64,000 nt of DNA, taken from CBDIDH01 sp965277595. Its GTDB lineage: Bacteria; Planctomycetota; Planctomycetia; Isosphaerales; Isosphaeraceae. Shown one piece after another: positions 42,861 to 50,327 of this stretch. A model generated the notes under the pieces. It worked only from the letters and a program-made list of their open reading frames with translations, searched no databases and was not told where the DNA came from. A program made the translations under genes and the position numbers. The first letter of the stretch is position 1, and each line of letters begins with the position of its first letter. The stretch spans positions 124,001 through 188,000 of the forward strand of contig CBDIDH010000001.1 in the NCBI GenBank assembly GCA_965277595.1, in the 5' to 3' direction.

Positions 42861-43586
42861 TCAAGCCTGCTCTACAGACGTCCGCTTGTCGTCGGCCAGC
42901 AACTCGCAGGCGTCCCGTTCGACAAAACATGTCCGGCCCCGGTAGGACCACGGCTCGACTTCCTCCCCGTCATCCATCGTGACGATGACGCCCTCGCCGT
43001 AACTCTGGTCATTGCCCTCGGGGAGCCAGCGGACGACCGTCCCGTTGCCCCTCAGAACGTCCCCGGTCGGCATCCGGGCCTCGACCCTCACCCGGTCTCC
43101 GGGCAGGAATGGGGCGTCGGGCTCGGAACCGTCATCGGGCTTGAGGGCCTCGTCCTTGACGACATCGGCCGCCAAGTCGTAGAACCCGGTGAACTCGGAG
43201 TCGAAGGGCGACGGGTCGATGCCCTTGCCGAACTTGTCCTCGGCGATTGAGATGTTGTCGCCGAAGTCGTCGGCCAAGCCGATCCCGTGGCCACGGCAGC
43301 CCATGAGCGTGTAGTACAAGGCGTCGGCCCTCTTGCTCTCGGCGATCTCCATCTGTTCGAACATCTCGCCCACCTCCCGGCCCCAGGCGATGGACAGGCG
43401 GGCGACGTAGGGCCGGACCAGTTCGAGTAACTTGGCGGTGTCCTGGTCCGGGCACTCGTCGGTAATGTTGGTGCCGGGCCGGAAGCGAAAGCCCGCCTCC
43501 TCCCGAGCCGACGCCCATTCGGCGGCGAAGAAGTCTTGGGCGGCACGGGCCACCACGTCGTCCGGCAGGTCGGTCGTCTCGGTCAT
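42861..43586 (-). CDS. Hypothetical protein (241 aa) with C-terminal SH3-like part
   Basis: ATG 43586 has GGGGA upstream and the motif 40 nt upstream. The N-terminal half is helical (RAAQDFFAAEWASAREEAGF). The C-terminal ~90 residues look SH3-like (PGDRVRVEARMPTGDVLRGN, GVIVTMDDGEEVEPWSYRG). No enzyme motif is visible. It is an independent unit with its own terminator. Confidence 0.7.
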   Translation of the reverse strand: MTETTDLPDDVVARAAQDFFAAEWASAREEAGFRFRPGTNITDECPDQDTAKLLELVRPYVARLSIAWGREVGEMFEQMEIAESKRADALYYTLMGCRGHGIGLADDFGDNISIAEDKFGKGIDPSPFDSEFTGFYDLAADVVKDEALKPDDGSEPDAPFLPGDRVRVEARMPTGDVLRGNGTVVRWLPEGNDQSYGEGVIVTMDDGEEVEPWSYRGRTCFVERDACELLADDKRTSVEQA

Positions 43587-43626
43587 CGTCGATCCCCGTT
43601 GGCGTTGCTAGATGGGCTACGCCATG

Positions 43627-43642
43627 CAGGGTGCTCACCTTC
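43627..43642 (-). promoter_or_regulatory. Shared motif (GAA variant) upstream of the 42.9 kb gene
   Basis: Minus strand GAAGGTGAGCACCCTG ends 40 nt before ATG 43586; one change from GAG. Confidence 0.65.
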
Positions 43643-43849
43643 TGGGCGGCGAACGGTCCTCCACGAGACCCTTGCGGGGACTTATCACGCCGAGGTCTCC
43701 TCTGGGGTTGCAGCCTGAGGAACCGGAAACCTCTCAGGCCGCCCGAAGCTCCAGGGAGTGCCCGGCCTCAACGGTCCTACTCGCTTCGTCACACCCAACG
43801 AGCTATAGTTCGGACGGTTTCCCTGCCGGGGCTCACCACCGAGGCAATC

Positions 43850-44209
43850 ATGACCGTCGCAGTTTGCATCCGCTGCGGTGCCAGGAAGCATGGGGCGTGG
43901 ACGTCATGCCCGGCATGCGGCTTCCTTCCTGAAGATGAGGTGGACCTCGCCAAGTCGGTCCAGTTGACCGACCACTACCTCGGCCAGTCGGACCTGGATG
44001 GGATCGGCGAGAGGATTAAGTCCGGCGAGCCCGTGGGATACGACCAGGCCCATCTCACCTCGCTGATCGACAGCATCAAGGCCGATCCGGTGGCCCTCAA
44101 GGGGCCGATCGGGTGCCGGATCGCCGTTTGGACTCCCATCGTCATCATGCTCATCCTATTCGTCGCTCTCGCCGTCCTTCTCGTCTGGCTCAAGGTCATG
44201 GCGAGCTAG
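43850..44209 (+). CDS. Zinc-ribbon protein with C-terminal membrane helix (119 aa)
   Basis: ATG 43850 has GAGG upstream. The start carries CIRCGARKHGAWTSCPACG (a zinc ribbon), and the last ~30 residues are one membrane helix (IAVWTPIVIMLILFVALAVL). It is the only plus-strand gene in the array and has no copy of the motif. It converges with the 44.2 kb gene, overlapping by 4 nt. Confidence 0.75.
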   Translation: MTVAVCIRCGARKHGAWTSCPACGFLPEDEVDLAKSVQLTDHYLGQSDLDGIGERIKSGEPVGYDQAHLTSLIDSIKADPVALKGPIGCRIAVWTPIVIMLILFVALAVLLVWLKVMAS

Positions 44210-44634
44210 CCGGCAAGATTTACGCAATCCCGGCCCCACTCCTCAAACTGCCGAGGGTCGATCCCTTCGGCCGAGAGCCCGTCGCTGTGGTACTTGACGG
44301 GAAACGGCAGCTTCGTCCCTTCTTGGCCGTGGATCATGAGGTGATCGTGGTCGATGACCCGGCCCGAGCCGTCATAGTGGCGATCTTCTTCGGGGTAGTC
44401 GCCCAGGTCGCTCTCGGGGACGTGGATCTGCGGTCCGAACGTCTTGTCGTCGCTCAACTCGTCGATGGCGTCCGTGATACTGTCGGCCTCGACGACAAGC
44501 CAGAGCGGCGAGTACGAGCCGCCGATTTCGATGAGCCACGTCTTCCCGAACCAACCACCAGGGTTCAGGACCGGGATGTCCTTCAGGTCGTGGCCCTGGA
44601 AGTCGCAAGACGCCGTGATCTGTTTCTCGGGCAT
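44206..44634 (-). CDS. Hypothetical protein (142 aa)
   Basis: ATG 44634 has AGGAG upstream and the motif 40 nt upstream. The product contains WLIEIGGSYSPLWLVVEADS and DDKTFGPQIHVPESDLGDYP, a mixed alpha/beta protein. I recall similar plasmid proteins but no function. Confidence 0.65.
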   Translation of the reverse strand: MPEKQITASCDFQGHDLKDIPVLNPGGWFGKTWLIEIGGSYSPLWLVVEADSITDAIDELSDDKTFGPQIHVPESDLGDYPEEDRHYDGSGRVIDHDHLMIHGQEGTKLPFPVKYHSDGLSAEGIDPRQFEEWGRDCVNLAG

Positions 44635-44674
44635 GTCGAACTCCTGGTCGTCGGTGTCGTCCTACTCGACAACC

Positions 44675-44690
44675 CAGGGTGCAGATCCTC
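44675..44690 (-). promoter_or_regulatory. GAG-N5-GCACCCTG motif upstream of the 44.2 kb gene
   Basis: Minus strand GAGGATCTGCACCCTG ends 40 nt before ATG 44634. Confidence 0.7.
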
Positions 44691-44714
44691 ATGCCAATTT
44701 TAGGCAAGCGAAAA

Positions 44715-44738
44715 CCGCCCCAGCGGGTCCTGGAGCGG
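44715..44738 (-). terminator. Rho-independent terminator of the 44.8 kb gene
   Basis: CCGCCCCAG (44715-44723) pairs with CTGGAGCGG (44730-44738). TTTTCG follows on the minus strand. Confidence 0.8.
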
Positions 44739-44766
44739 CTCGAAAGTTCTCGACTCGCCTGGATCG

Positions 44767-45375
44767 TCAGGCGAAGCAGTGGGTGACGACCGGCTCCCCG
44801 CTACGGCAGTCGATCAGGCGGCACGACTCTCCGGGATCGCTCTTCAAAAAGGCCCTAGCCTGGTCCAGGTCCCGGAAGCCCCTATAGAGGCGTCGGGTGG
44901 CAGTGCTTCCGTCGATCGTAACCTCTCCCATCCATGAAACTTGGTAGCAGGGGTAGGCCGCTTCCTTCCTGGCGACCCATTCACGGCACGACCTCTCAAA
45001 ATTGAGGTCGTCCTCAAGGCCCGCCCCGTACGTCACATCGAGTTCGACCCGCCCGAGCACGTTGAAGGACTCGGCGGCGACCTCCAGGGCGGCGTTGCCG
45101 TGGTAGACGTACAGGCTCGGGGCGGCCTTGAGGTTGCGGCTGCGGAGGTACTGGGTGTGCTCCGACCCGAACATGTGCCCGTCCCGCCAGACCCGCCTCT
45201 TGATCAGGCCGTACCCCCGTCCGTTGAGGATCTTCTTGAGGTTATGCAAGAGGCGGCTCTCGGCCCCGTACCATCCCGGCGGCGACCACGAGGACTTGCT
45301 CCGGTTGGGCCGGAACACGGGGTCTCCGGGCTCTCGATAGACGTAGCAGGTGGTTCCGACGACGGAGACGATCAC
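44767..45375 (-). CDS. Conserved plasmid/phage-type hypothetical protein (202 aa)
   Basis: GTG 45375 opens MIVSVVGTTCYVYREPGDPV. The product contains YGAESRLLHNLKKILNGRGY, GSEHTQYLRSRNLKAAPSLY and NAALEVAAESFNVLGRVEL, a set I recall from a widespread plasmid/phage family without known role. The shared motif lies 49 nt upstream. Confidence 0.75.
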   Translation of the reverse strand: MIVSVVGTTCYVYREPGDPVFRPNRSKSSWSPPGWYGAESRLLHNLKKILNGRGYGLIKRRVWRDGHMFGSEHTQYLRSRNLKAAPSLYVYHGNAALEVAAESFNVLGRVELDVTYGAGLEDDLNFERSCREWVARKEAAYPCYQVSWMGEVTIDGSTATRRLYRGFRDLDQARAFLKSDPGESCRLIDCRSGEPVVTHCFA

Positions 45376-45424
45376 GGCCTGGCTCCCAGGGGGTTCGTTG
45401 ACGAAAATCGTCGTTCACGAAACC

Positions 45425-45440
45425 CAGGGTTCACGGGCTC
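45425..45440 (-). promoter_or_regulatory. GAG-N5-GAACCCTG motif upstream of the 44.8 kb gene
   Basis: Minus strand GAGCCCGTGAACCCTG ends 49 nt before GTG 45375. Confidence 0.7.
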
Positions 45441-45463
45441 TTTGATCGTCAGTCAACGAGAAA

Positions 45464-45490
45464 AGCCGCCTGAGATTCGCCCAGGCGGCT
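45464..45490 (-). terminator. Rho-independent terminator of the ArdC gene
   Basis: AGCCGCCTG (45464-45472) pairs perfectly with CAGGCGGCT (45482-45490). TTTTCTCG follows on the minus strand. Confidence 0.85.
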
Positions 45491-45519
45491 GGAGGATTTC
45501 GATGACTCCTGGGCCGGTT

Positions 45520-46458
45520 TCAGACGGCTACGGCCTCAGCGGGCTCATCGGTCGGCACACGGGAGAACGACAAAATATAGTCGGACGCCTTCGAGGCTTG
45601 GGCCGCCGCCGTGAAGATAAACGACGTGTCACTCTTCATCGCCGTCAACCAGTTCGCCAGGTAGGCAACATGATTTCCCATGTTCTCCTCGGCTGCGGGG
45701 ATGCCGAGTTCACGGCTCAGGTAGCAGGCCCCCAGTTCGGCAATGAGTTCTCCGAGGCTGTAAGTGTTCGCCCTGATTTTTCGTGACCAGCCGAGTCGGG
45801 ATTCGTGCTCCGTGGCGTGGACCGTTTCGTGAAATAAGACCTCGGCAAAATCAGCAACCGTCGGGAAGGCTGACTTCGGGGGCATCTGGATAGAGTCGTT
45901 GGTCAAGCTGTAATATGCCTGTGAGCCGCCGTAGCGGACGCTGATACCGGCCTTGGTGACGACCTCCTCGGCCCCCTGAATGTCAATCTCCGGGAGTTCC
46001 TTGCCCGTCTCTCCGTATCCGGCCCGGAGGTGGTCGAGGTGGCTACCTTCAACCTGATCGAGGTTAAAGACGGTGAAGGTCTTCATCACGAAAAACTTGT
46101 CCTGTTCCTCGGTCCCGTTCTCACTCGTGACCGTCTTCGAGATCGGCGACCAAAAGACGACCGTACTCCCCCATTGCCCCTCTGACACGGTGCCGGGTCG
46201 TCGCTTCACGCTGCCACCCAACGATTTCCACTGATTAAACGTTGCCCACCACTTCGAAGAAAACCCGTGCCGGTGTACCGCAATGTCGAGGATGATCGGG
46301 TTGATCCCCCGGTAGGGCTTACGGCTGACGACGTTGGTCGGGAAGCCGGAGTTTGCCCCGACACGCCAGGGTCGCCTCCACGGCGGAACCTCGCCCGACT
46401 CCAGCGCCGTCACGATCTGTGACACGATCCTGCTTCGAATCTCTTGGGTCTTGCTCAT
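45520..46458 (-). CDS. ArdC-type anti-restriction / zincin metallopeptidase protein
   Basis: ATG 46458 has AGGAG upstream and the shared motif 38 nt upstream. The 312-residue product has the ArdC N-terminal ssDNA-binding domain (EVPPWRRPWRVGANSGFPTN, YRGINPIILDIAVHRHGFSS, STVVFWSPISKT). It also has a zinc peptidase domain with HETVHATEHESRLGW and a downstream AELGACYLSRELGI. ArdC proteins protect incoming plasmid DNA against host restriction. This is the best evidence that the array belongs to a mobile element. Confidence 0.9.
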   Translation of the reverse strand: MSKTQEIRSRIVSQIVTALESGEVPPWRRPWRVGANSGFPTNVVSRKPYRGINPIILDIAVHRHGFSSKWWATFNQWKSLGGSVKRRPGTVSEGQWGSTVVFWSPISKTVTSENGTEEQDKFFVMKTFTVFNLDQVEGSHLDHLRAGYGETGKELPEIDIQGAEEVVTKAGISVRYGGSQAYYSLTNDSIQMPPKSAFPTVADFAEVLFHETVHATEHESRLGWSRKIRANTYSLGELIAELGACYLSRELGIPAAEENMGNHVAYLANWLTAMKSDTSFIFTAAAQASKASDYILSFSRVPTDEPAEAVAV

Positions 46459-46790
46459 CTTCGGCTCCTGGCTGGTGGCGTCGATCGCTCACCGGCCAGG
46501 GTGCCGCACCTAAATGCCCTCATGGCCCCGACGTACGGGCGTCCTGCCTGTCTTCTCGGTTGCCGCTGGCACGCTGGTTCGCCCGATCGCCCCGTACGTG
46601 AAGCGGCCTCGGGAAGGGCGTCCTCGCCCACCCCGAGGCCGACGGTTTCACAAAATAGCGAGACGTCCAAGTAGGCCAGAAGCTCGGAGGTCCACGACTT
46701 CTTAACCTCCCGCTTCGTGTACCTGGCCGTCGTGTTCGGGTTGGTTCGGGGTCTGCCGTCGATGACGACGACGCAGGCCCTATCACCGTC
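46455..46790 (-). other. Possible +1 frameshift extension of the 46.8 kb gene
   Basis: The gene at 46789-47325 ends in CTT TGA C, the same shift site as in bacterial prfB. Skipping one base there enters an open frame of 111 codons without its own ordinary start. It begins DGDRACVVVIDGRPRTNPNT, then KREVKKSWTSELLAYLDVSL. The first ~65 residues look like real protein; the rest overlaps the ArdC promoter motif and looks non-coding. No strong ribosome-like stimulator precedes the site. Confidence 0.35.
46497..46512 (-). promoter_or_regulatory. Shared motif (TAG variant) upstream of ArdC
   Basis: Minus strand TAGGTGCGGCACCCTG ends 38 nt before ATG 46458; the first base differs from the consensus. 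Confidence 0.65.
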
Positions 46791-47325
46791 AAAGGCTCAA
46801 GTCGTCCAGAGGGCCGAGTCCGAGATCGTCCTCTTCGACCTCATCGCAACGATACTCGTTGTGATCGAAGTCGCCGTTGTCACAAGACTCGTCTCCTGAG
46901 TCCTCGTCGTCGCAGTCGTCCTCGCCGTCGAGTGGGACGCAATCGGTGCCCGGCGGGAAGATCCCGAGAGGGTCTGCCACGATCCTTGCACCATCGTATA
47001 TTTCGGCGATCGTCTCCCGGAGTTCGGCACGGGTCATCGGGGAGCAGGTCGAGATCCTTAGGCGGGAGTCACAGTCCACGCAGACGAAGAGCCAAGGGAC
47101 GGTGGCGTCTTCGCCCTCGCCCCTCGACAGGAGGGCGTAGAAGACCTGCTGGCCGGAGTCGGAGTTGTCCAGGGCGATAGCATCGCTCTCGTCAAGGCCG
47201 ATGTGAGAATCACTCCAGGCATCAACCGCCCCGAGTGCGGCTCGGCGACCCGACCCGGAAGTTGCCATCCCCAAGGCCGCCCCGTCGATCGTGGTGTCAA
47301 CGTTCTCGATCACAAATTCCTTCAT
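46789..47325 (-). CDS. Hypothetical protein with long acidic tail (178 aa)
   Basis: ATG 47325 is preferred to TTG/ATG options upstream. The N-terminal domain (KEFVIENVDTTIDGAALGMA, VFYALLSRGEGEDATVPWLF) is alpha/beta. The last ~50 residues are extremely acidic (GEDDCDDEDSGDESCDNGDF), which could mimic nucleic acid, as in anti-restriction or DNA-mimic proteins. The stop lies in a CTTTGAC context and may allow a +1 shift. No copy of the motif is seen upstream. Confidence 0.6.
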   Translation of the reverse strand: MKEFVIENVDTTIDGAALGMATSGSGRRAALGAVDAWSDSHIGLDESDAIALDNSDSGQQVFYALLSRGEGEDATVPWLFVCVDCDSRLRISTCSPMTRAELRETIAEIYDGARIVADPLGIFPPGTDCVPLDGEDDCDDEDSGDESCDNGDFDHNEYRCDEVEEDDLGLGPLDDLSL

Positions 47326-47340
47326 GTAACTTTTCCTCAT

Positions 47341-47704
47341 TTAGAAAACCTCCATAGACCAATAGGCCCCCAGTGGCGGGAGTCAAATTGCCGAGGCGAA
47401 TCGTCCGGTCCGAGGGGTCGAATCTGGCCGTGGGAGGTCGGGCACCATTGTTAACTCCACTGGCAAGCTGTCGTCTGAAGGGGTTGTCCCTGGGGTTGGT
47501 CTGGTTATGAAGAAGGAGTCCTGTGTGTCCTGTTCCGTGGAATTCGGGCGTTGCCTTTCGGTGTGCCGATGTCACTCCAAGCCCAAACGTCCACGGGCGA
47601 GGAGGCCAGGCCGAATACCCTCGTGTGCGACAGCGCCACGACTACGAGGACCTTCAACCGTCGATCGAATCGACTAAATAACTGCGAGGGGCTCGGGCCG
47701 ACTA
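47341..47704. other. Gap without recognisable gene
   Basis: I see no convincing coding frame, repeat or regulatory motif in this ~360-bp stretch between the acidic-tail gene and the small membrane protein gene. Confidence 0.4.
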
Positions 47705-47875
47705 TTAGTAGAACCAGGAAGCCACGAGCCTGCCGATCAGCGTCAGGATGGACAGAATCAGCACGAAGCCGACGATAAACAAAATGACGGGCATGAGAGC
47801 TATTAGCAGGCCCACGGCCATCACCGCCGCCCAGACGACGAATAGTCCCATGACGATCTTGGCACCGATGTCCAT
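47705..47875 (-). CDS. Small two-helix membrane protein (56 aa)
   Basis: ATG 47875 overlaps the upstream stop (TGATG), so it is translationally coupled. The product MDIGAKIVMGLFVVWAAVMA continues as a second hydrophobic helix ending GRLVASWFY. It is almost entirely membrane-spanning. A holin-like or toxin-like role is possible but not shown. Confidence 0.65.
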   Translation of the reverse strand: MDIGAKIVMGLFVVWAAVMAVGLLIALMPVILFIVGFVLILSILTLIGRLVASWFY

Positions 47876-48285
47876 CAGCGGTCCTCCTCAAGGCTAATAG
47901 CCGGGACGACGACCTCGACCAACGAGTCCGGCGTCGGGCCGGTGCCGAATCGCTCTTTGTCGATCCTCAAAACCAGGGCCTTGCGGAGGTAGTTTTCAAG
48001 GTCGGCCCGAGACACCGACTCGTCGGCGTGGACCCGGACGATGACGGTCATCTTGAAAAGCCGCTTCGCCTGGTGACGCCGGAGGTGCTGCCGGGTGAGG
48101 CGCTCGACCGTCTCGGCCACGTCGTCCGGGTCGTAGTAGAGGCGGGCATCTCTCAACTTGCGGGACCAACGTTTCCCTGTCCAGAAGAGTTCTGCGACTC
48201 GACGTGCATCCCGGATCACAAAACGTGGATGATCGGGACTGGGGCCGACCATGCGGATCTTGAACGGAGCGAAGTTGCGGGGCAT
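47875..48285 (-). CDS. Hypothetical basic protein (136 aa)
   Basis: ATG 48285 has GGGAG upstream and the shared motif 35 nt upstream. The product is basic and mixed (RFVIRDARRVAELFWTGKRW, VERLTRQHLRRHQAKRLFKM), with a C-terminal domain MTVIVRVHADESVSRADLEN. It heads a two-gene unit with the small membrane protein. Confidence 0.65.
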   Translation of the reverse strand: MPRNFAPFKIRMVGPSPDHPRFVIRDARRVAELFWTGKRWSRKLRDARLYYDPDDVAETVERLTRQHLRRHQAKRLFKMTVIVRVHADESVSRADLENYLRKALVLRIDKERFGTGPTPDSLVEVVVPAISLEEDR

Positions 48286-48320
48286 CTCGGGGCTCCCTGG
48301 GGTGATACTGAGTCACCTGG

Positions 48321-48336
48321 CAGGGTTCTACGACTC
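48321..48336 (-). promoter_or_regulatory. GAG-N5-GAACCCTG motif upstream of the 47.9 kb gene
   Basis: Minus strand GAGTCGTAGAACCCTG ends 35 nt before ATG 48285. It is the rightmost copy of the shared motif. Confidence 0.7.
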
Positions 48337-48695
48337 TTAGGTCGGTCCCAGCCGACCCTGCCGATCGATGCGAAACGCTTTCGGTTCAGGGTCTTTGGGC
48401 CAGGGTTCGACAAAATTGGCATGCCGTGACGTCAAGCACGAGACGTCAGTCGCATGTCGGAGACTCCGGGGAGGCCCGGAACTTCCATTCTCTTCTGATA
48501 GAATGGCTTCGTTCCCATCACGGCGGCTTGGACCAAAATCGTCAAATAGGTCATCTTTTCCGTCTTCCAACGGGATGATCGACGGCTTGCCCGTATTCGG
48601 GTCTTCCTGCTGCTCAGGGTTGTATCGTCGATGACCGTTTCCCTGGCCTCCCCGAGAACCGCCTTCGATCCGCCGCCCACGTCCCGGAGATGGTG
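48337..48695. other. Gap without recognisable gene
   Basis: About 360 bp between the last array gene and the small membrane protein gene. A near-match of the motif at 48401 lacks the GAG half. Long antisense frames here read as non-protein-like. Confidence 0.4.
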
Positions 48696-49013
48696 ATGGT
48701 CGTTCGTTTTCGCATCAGGAACTTGCTGATCGTCACAGCCCTGGTGGCGTTGTTCATGGGCTTCTTCGCCCCGGAACTCCGATCCATGGACCGCAACGCA
48801 CGGGTGATCTTCGCCATGGTCGGAGTCGTAACGGCCCTCTTCCTCGTGAGCTTTTCGCCGGTCTGGGTCGTGCTGTTCCGGCTCCGCAGGCGGTCCCGCC
48901 GGGGGATGGCTATCAGGGCCAGCGATTACGCCGCCTTGTTCATTGCCTACCTCTCTGGAATGGTCATTCTTATAGCCATCGGCTTCGCAATCACCAGGCT
49001 GGTCGTCAGATGA
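48696..49013 (+). CDS. Three-helix small membrane protein (105 aa)
   Basis: ATG 48696 is chosen because GGAG lies 6 nt upstream. The product starts VVRFRIRNLLIVTALVALFM, the F-x-I-R-x-L-L-x-x-T signature of many planctomycete membrane proteins, and has three hydrophobic helices separated by a basic loop (RLRRRSRRGMAIRA). Function unknown. Confidence 0.75.
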   Translation: MVVRFRIRNLLIVTALVALFMGFFAPELRSMDRNARVIFAMVGVVTALFLVSFSPVWVVLFRLRRRSRRGMAIRASDYAALFIAYLSGMVILIAIGFAITRLVVR

Positions 49014-49185
49014 GTTTGGTGGCCGAGGGCGGCTTCCATTGCCCGCTGGTCGATTTTCGCTCCGAGAGACACCGGGATTGGGCTCCGACTCAAGCCGTCG
49101 GCAACAAGTTCCGATATAGATGGGAAGGGGTTGACGCAGAGACGAACCCAGACGGCACACCCCGAGCCGAGAGCCGGAGGAACCC

Positions 49186-49965
49186 TTGCTGAAGAACATC
49201 ACGCTCGACCGGCCGCTCGCCGTGCTCGACCTGGAGACGACCGGGACTGACGTCAAGAACGACCGCATCGTCGAGGTCAGCGTCCTGAAGCTGTTCCCCG
49301 GCGGCGGTCACGACCACCGGACCCGGCGGGTGAACCCCGGCGTCCCCATCCCGACCGAGGCGACCTCCGTCCACAAAATCACCGACGACGACGTGGCCGA
49401 CTGCCCCAGCTTCCGGGCCGTCGCACCGGCGTTGTCAAAATACCTCGACGGTTGCGACCTGGCCGGCTTCAACGTCCTGGGCTTTGACCTGCGGCTCCTG
49501 GTGGCCGAGTTCAACCGGGCCGGTCTCGTCTTCCCTGTCGCAGGGCGGAAGGTCATCGACGCCTGCAAGATTTACCACCAGCGTGAACGGCGTGACCTGA
49601 CCGCCGCCCTTCGATTCTATTGCGAACGGGAGCACGAGGGGGCTCACGGGGCGGCTGCTGACGTCCTGGCCACGGCGGCGATCCTCGACGCCCAGGTCGC
49701 CCGTTACGAGGACCTGCCCAGGACGGTCGAAGGGCTGCACGCCCAGTGCAACGACCCTGCGGCGCTCGACATGAGTGGGATGTTCGGCAAGGACGAGGAC
49801 GGCGTGGTCGTCTTCATCAAGGGCAAGTACAAGGGCCGCTCGCTGTTCGACATCGTCCAGACAAAGCCGGATTACTTGCAATGGATGCAGCGTGAAGACT
49901 TTTTTGAGGACACGAAGGCCATCGCCCTGGAAGCGTTGGGGCGGCCGGTGGCCAGGGCTTCGTGA
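49186..49965 (+). CDS. DnaQ-like 3'-5' exonuclease
   Basis: The TTG at 49186 has GGAGG 5 nt upstream; 259 residues. DEDDh exonuclease motifs are present: VLDLETTGTD (Exo I), AGFNVLGFDLRLL (Exo II) and HGAAADVLATAAIL (Exo III, H-D). The C-terminal ~70 residues carry FIKGKYKGRSLFDIVQTKPD, an exonuclease-associated segment. It resembles the DNA polymerase III epsilon-type proofreading or RNase T-like enzymes. It may be accessory given its setting. Confidence 0.88.
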   Translation: MLKNITLDRPLAVLDLETTGTDVKNDRIVEVSVLKLFPGGGHDHRTRRVNPGVPIPTEATSVHKITDDDVADCPSFRAVAPALSKYLDGCDLAGFNVLGFDLRLLVAEFNRAGLVFPVAGRKVIDACKIYHQRERRDLTAALRFYCEREHEGAHGAAADVLATAAILDAQVARYEDLPRTVEGLHAQCNDPAALDMSGMFGKDEDGVVVFIKGKYKGRSLFDIVQTKPDYLQWMQREDFFEDTKAIALEALGRPVARAS

Positions 49966-50327
49966 CTCACCGAACACGAGAGCAAGTTGATCAACGCCAG
50001 GTCGGCCCTGAACCCGGTTCTTTATCACGCATGCCCCGCTCGAAACAGGTTGCCGCCCACACCGCCTTCCGGTAGTCTGGACATCGGTTTACTACACTCG
50101 TCGGGGCCTCACGGCGGCCGGGGAAACACCGGAGCGCAAGCCGCAGGCCATGGACCTTACCGGGAACCGGCCCCGTTGTCTCGGAATGGACGACCTCGAT
50201 CGCCTTGATTTCGGGATGCCGACCCACTCTCGGGCGTCGGTCTTGATCCCGGCGAACGGTGAGGAGACGGTGTGGCACCGGCTCCCTGCCGAGACGATCG
50301 AGCCATCGGCTTCCTGGGGTCGTGCTG

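Noticed and set aside
48401..48416. CAGGGTTC near-match of the shared motif
   Set aside because: The GAG half is replaced by ATT and no gene starts at the expected distance.
49010..49192. Small plus-strand ORF overlapping the membrane protein stop (ATGA) and the exonuclease start
   Set aside because: The peptide reads as translated leader, and it contains the exonuclease ribosome site. The overlap alone was not enough.
48432..49268. Minus-strand frame of 278 codons across the small membrane protein gene
   Set aside because: Composition is Ser/Arg/Pro-rich and not protein-like; the plus-strand membrane protein with clear helices explains the DNA.
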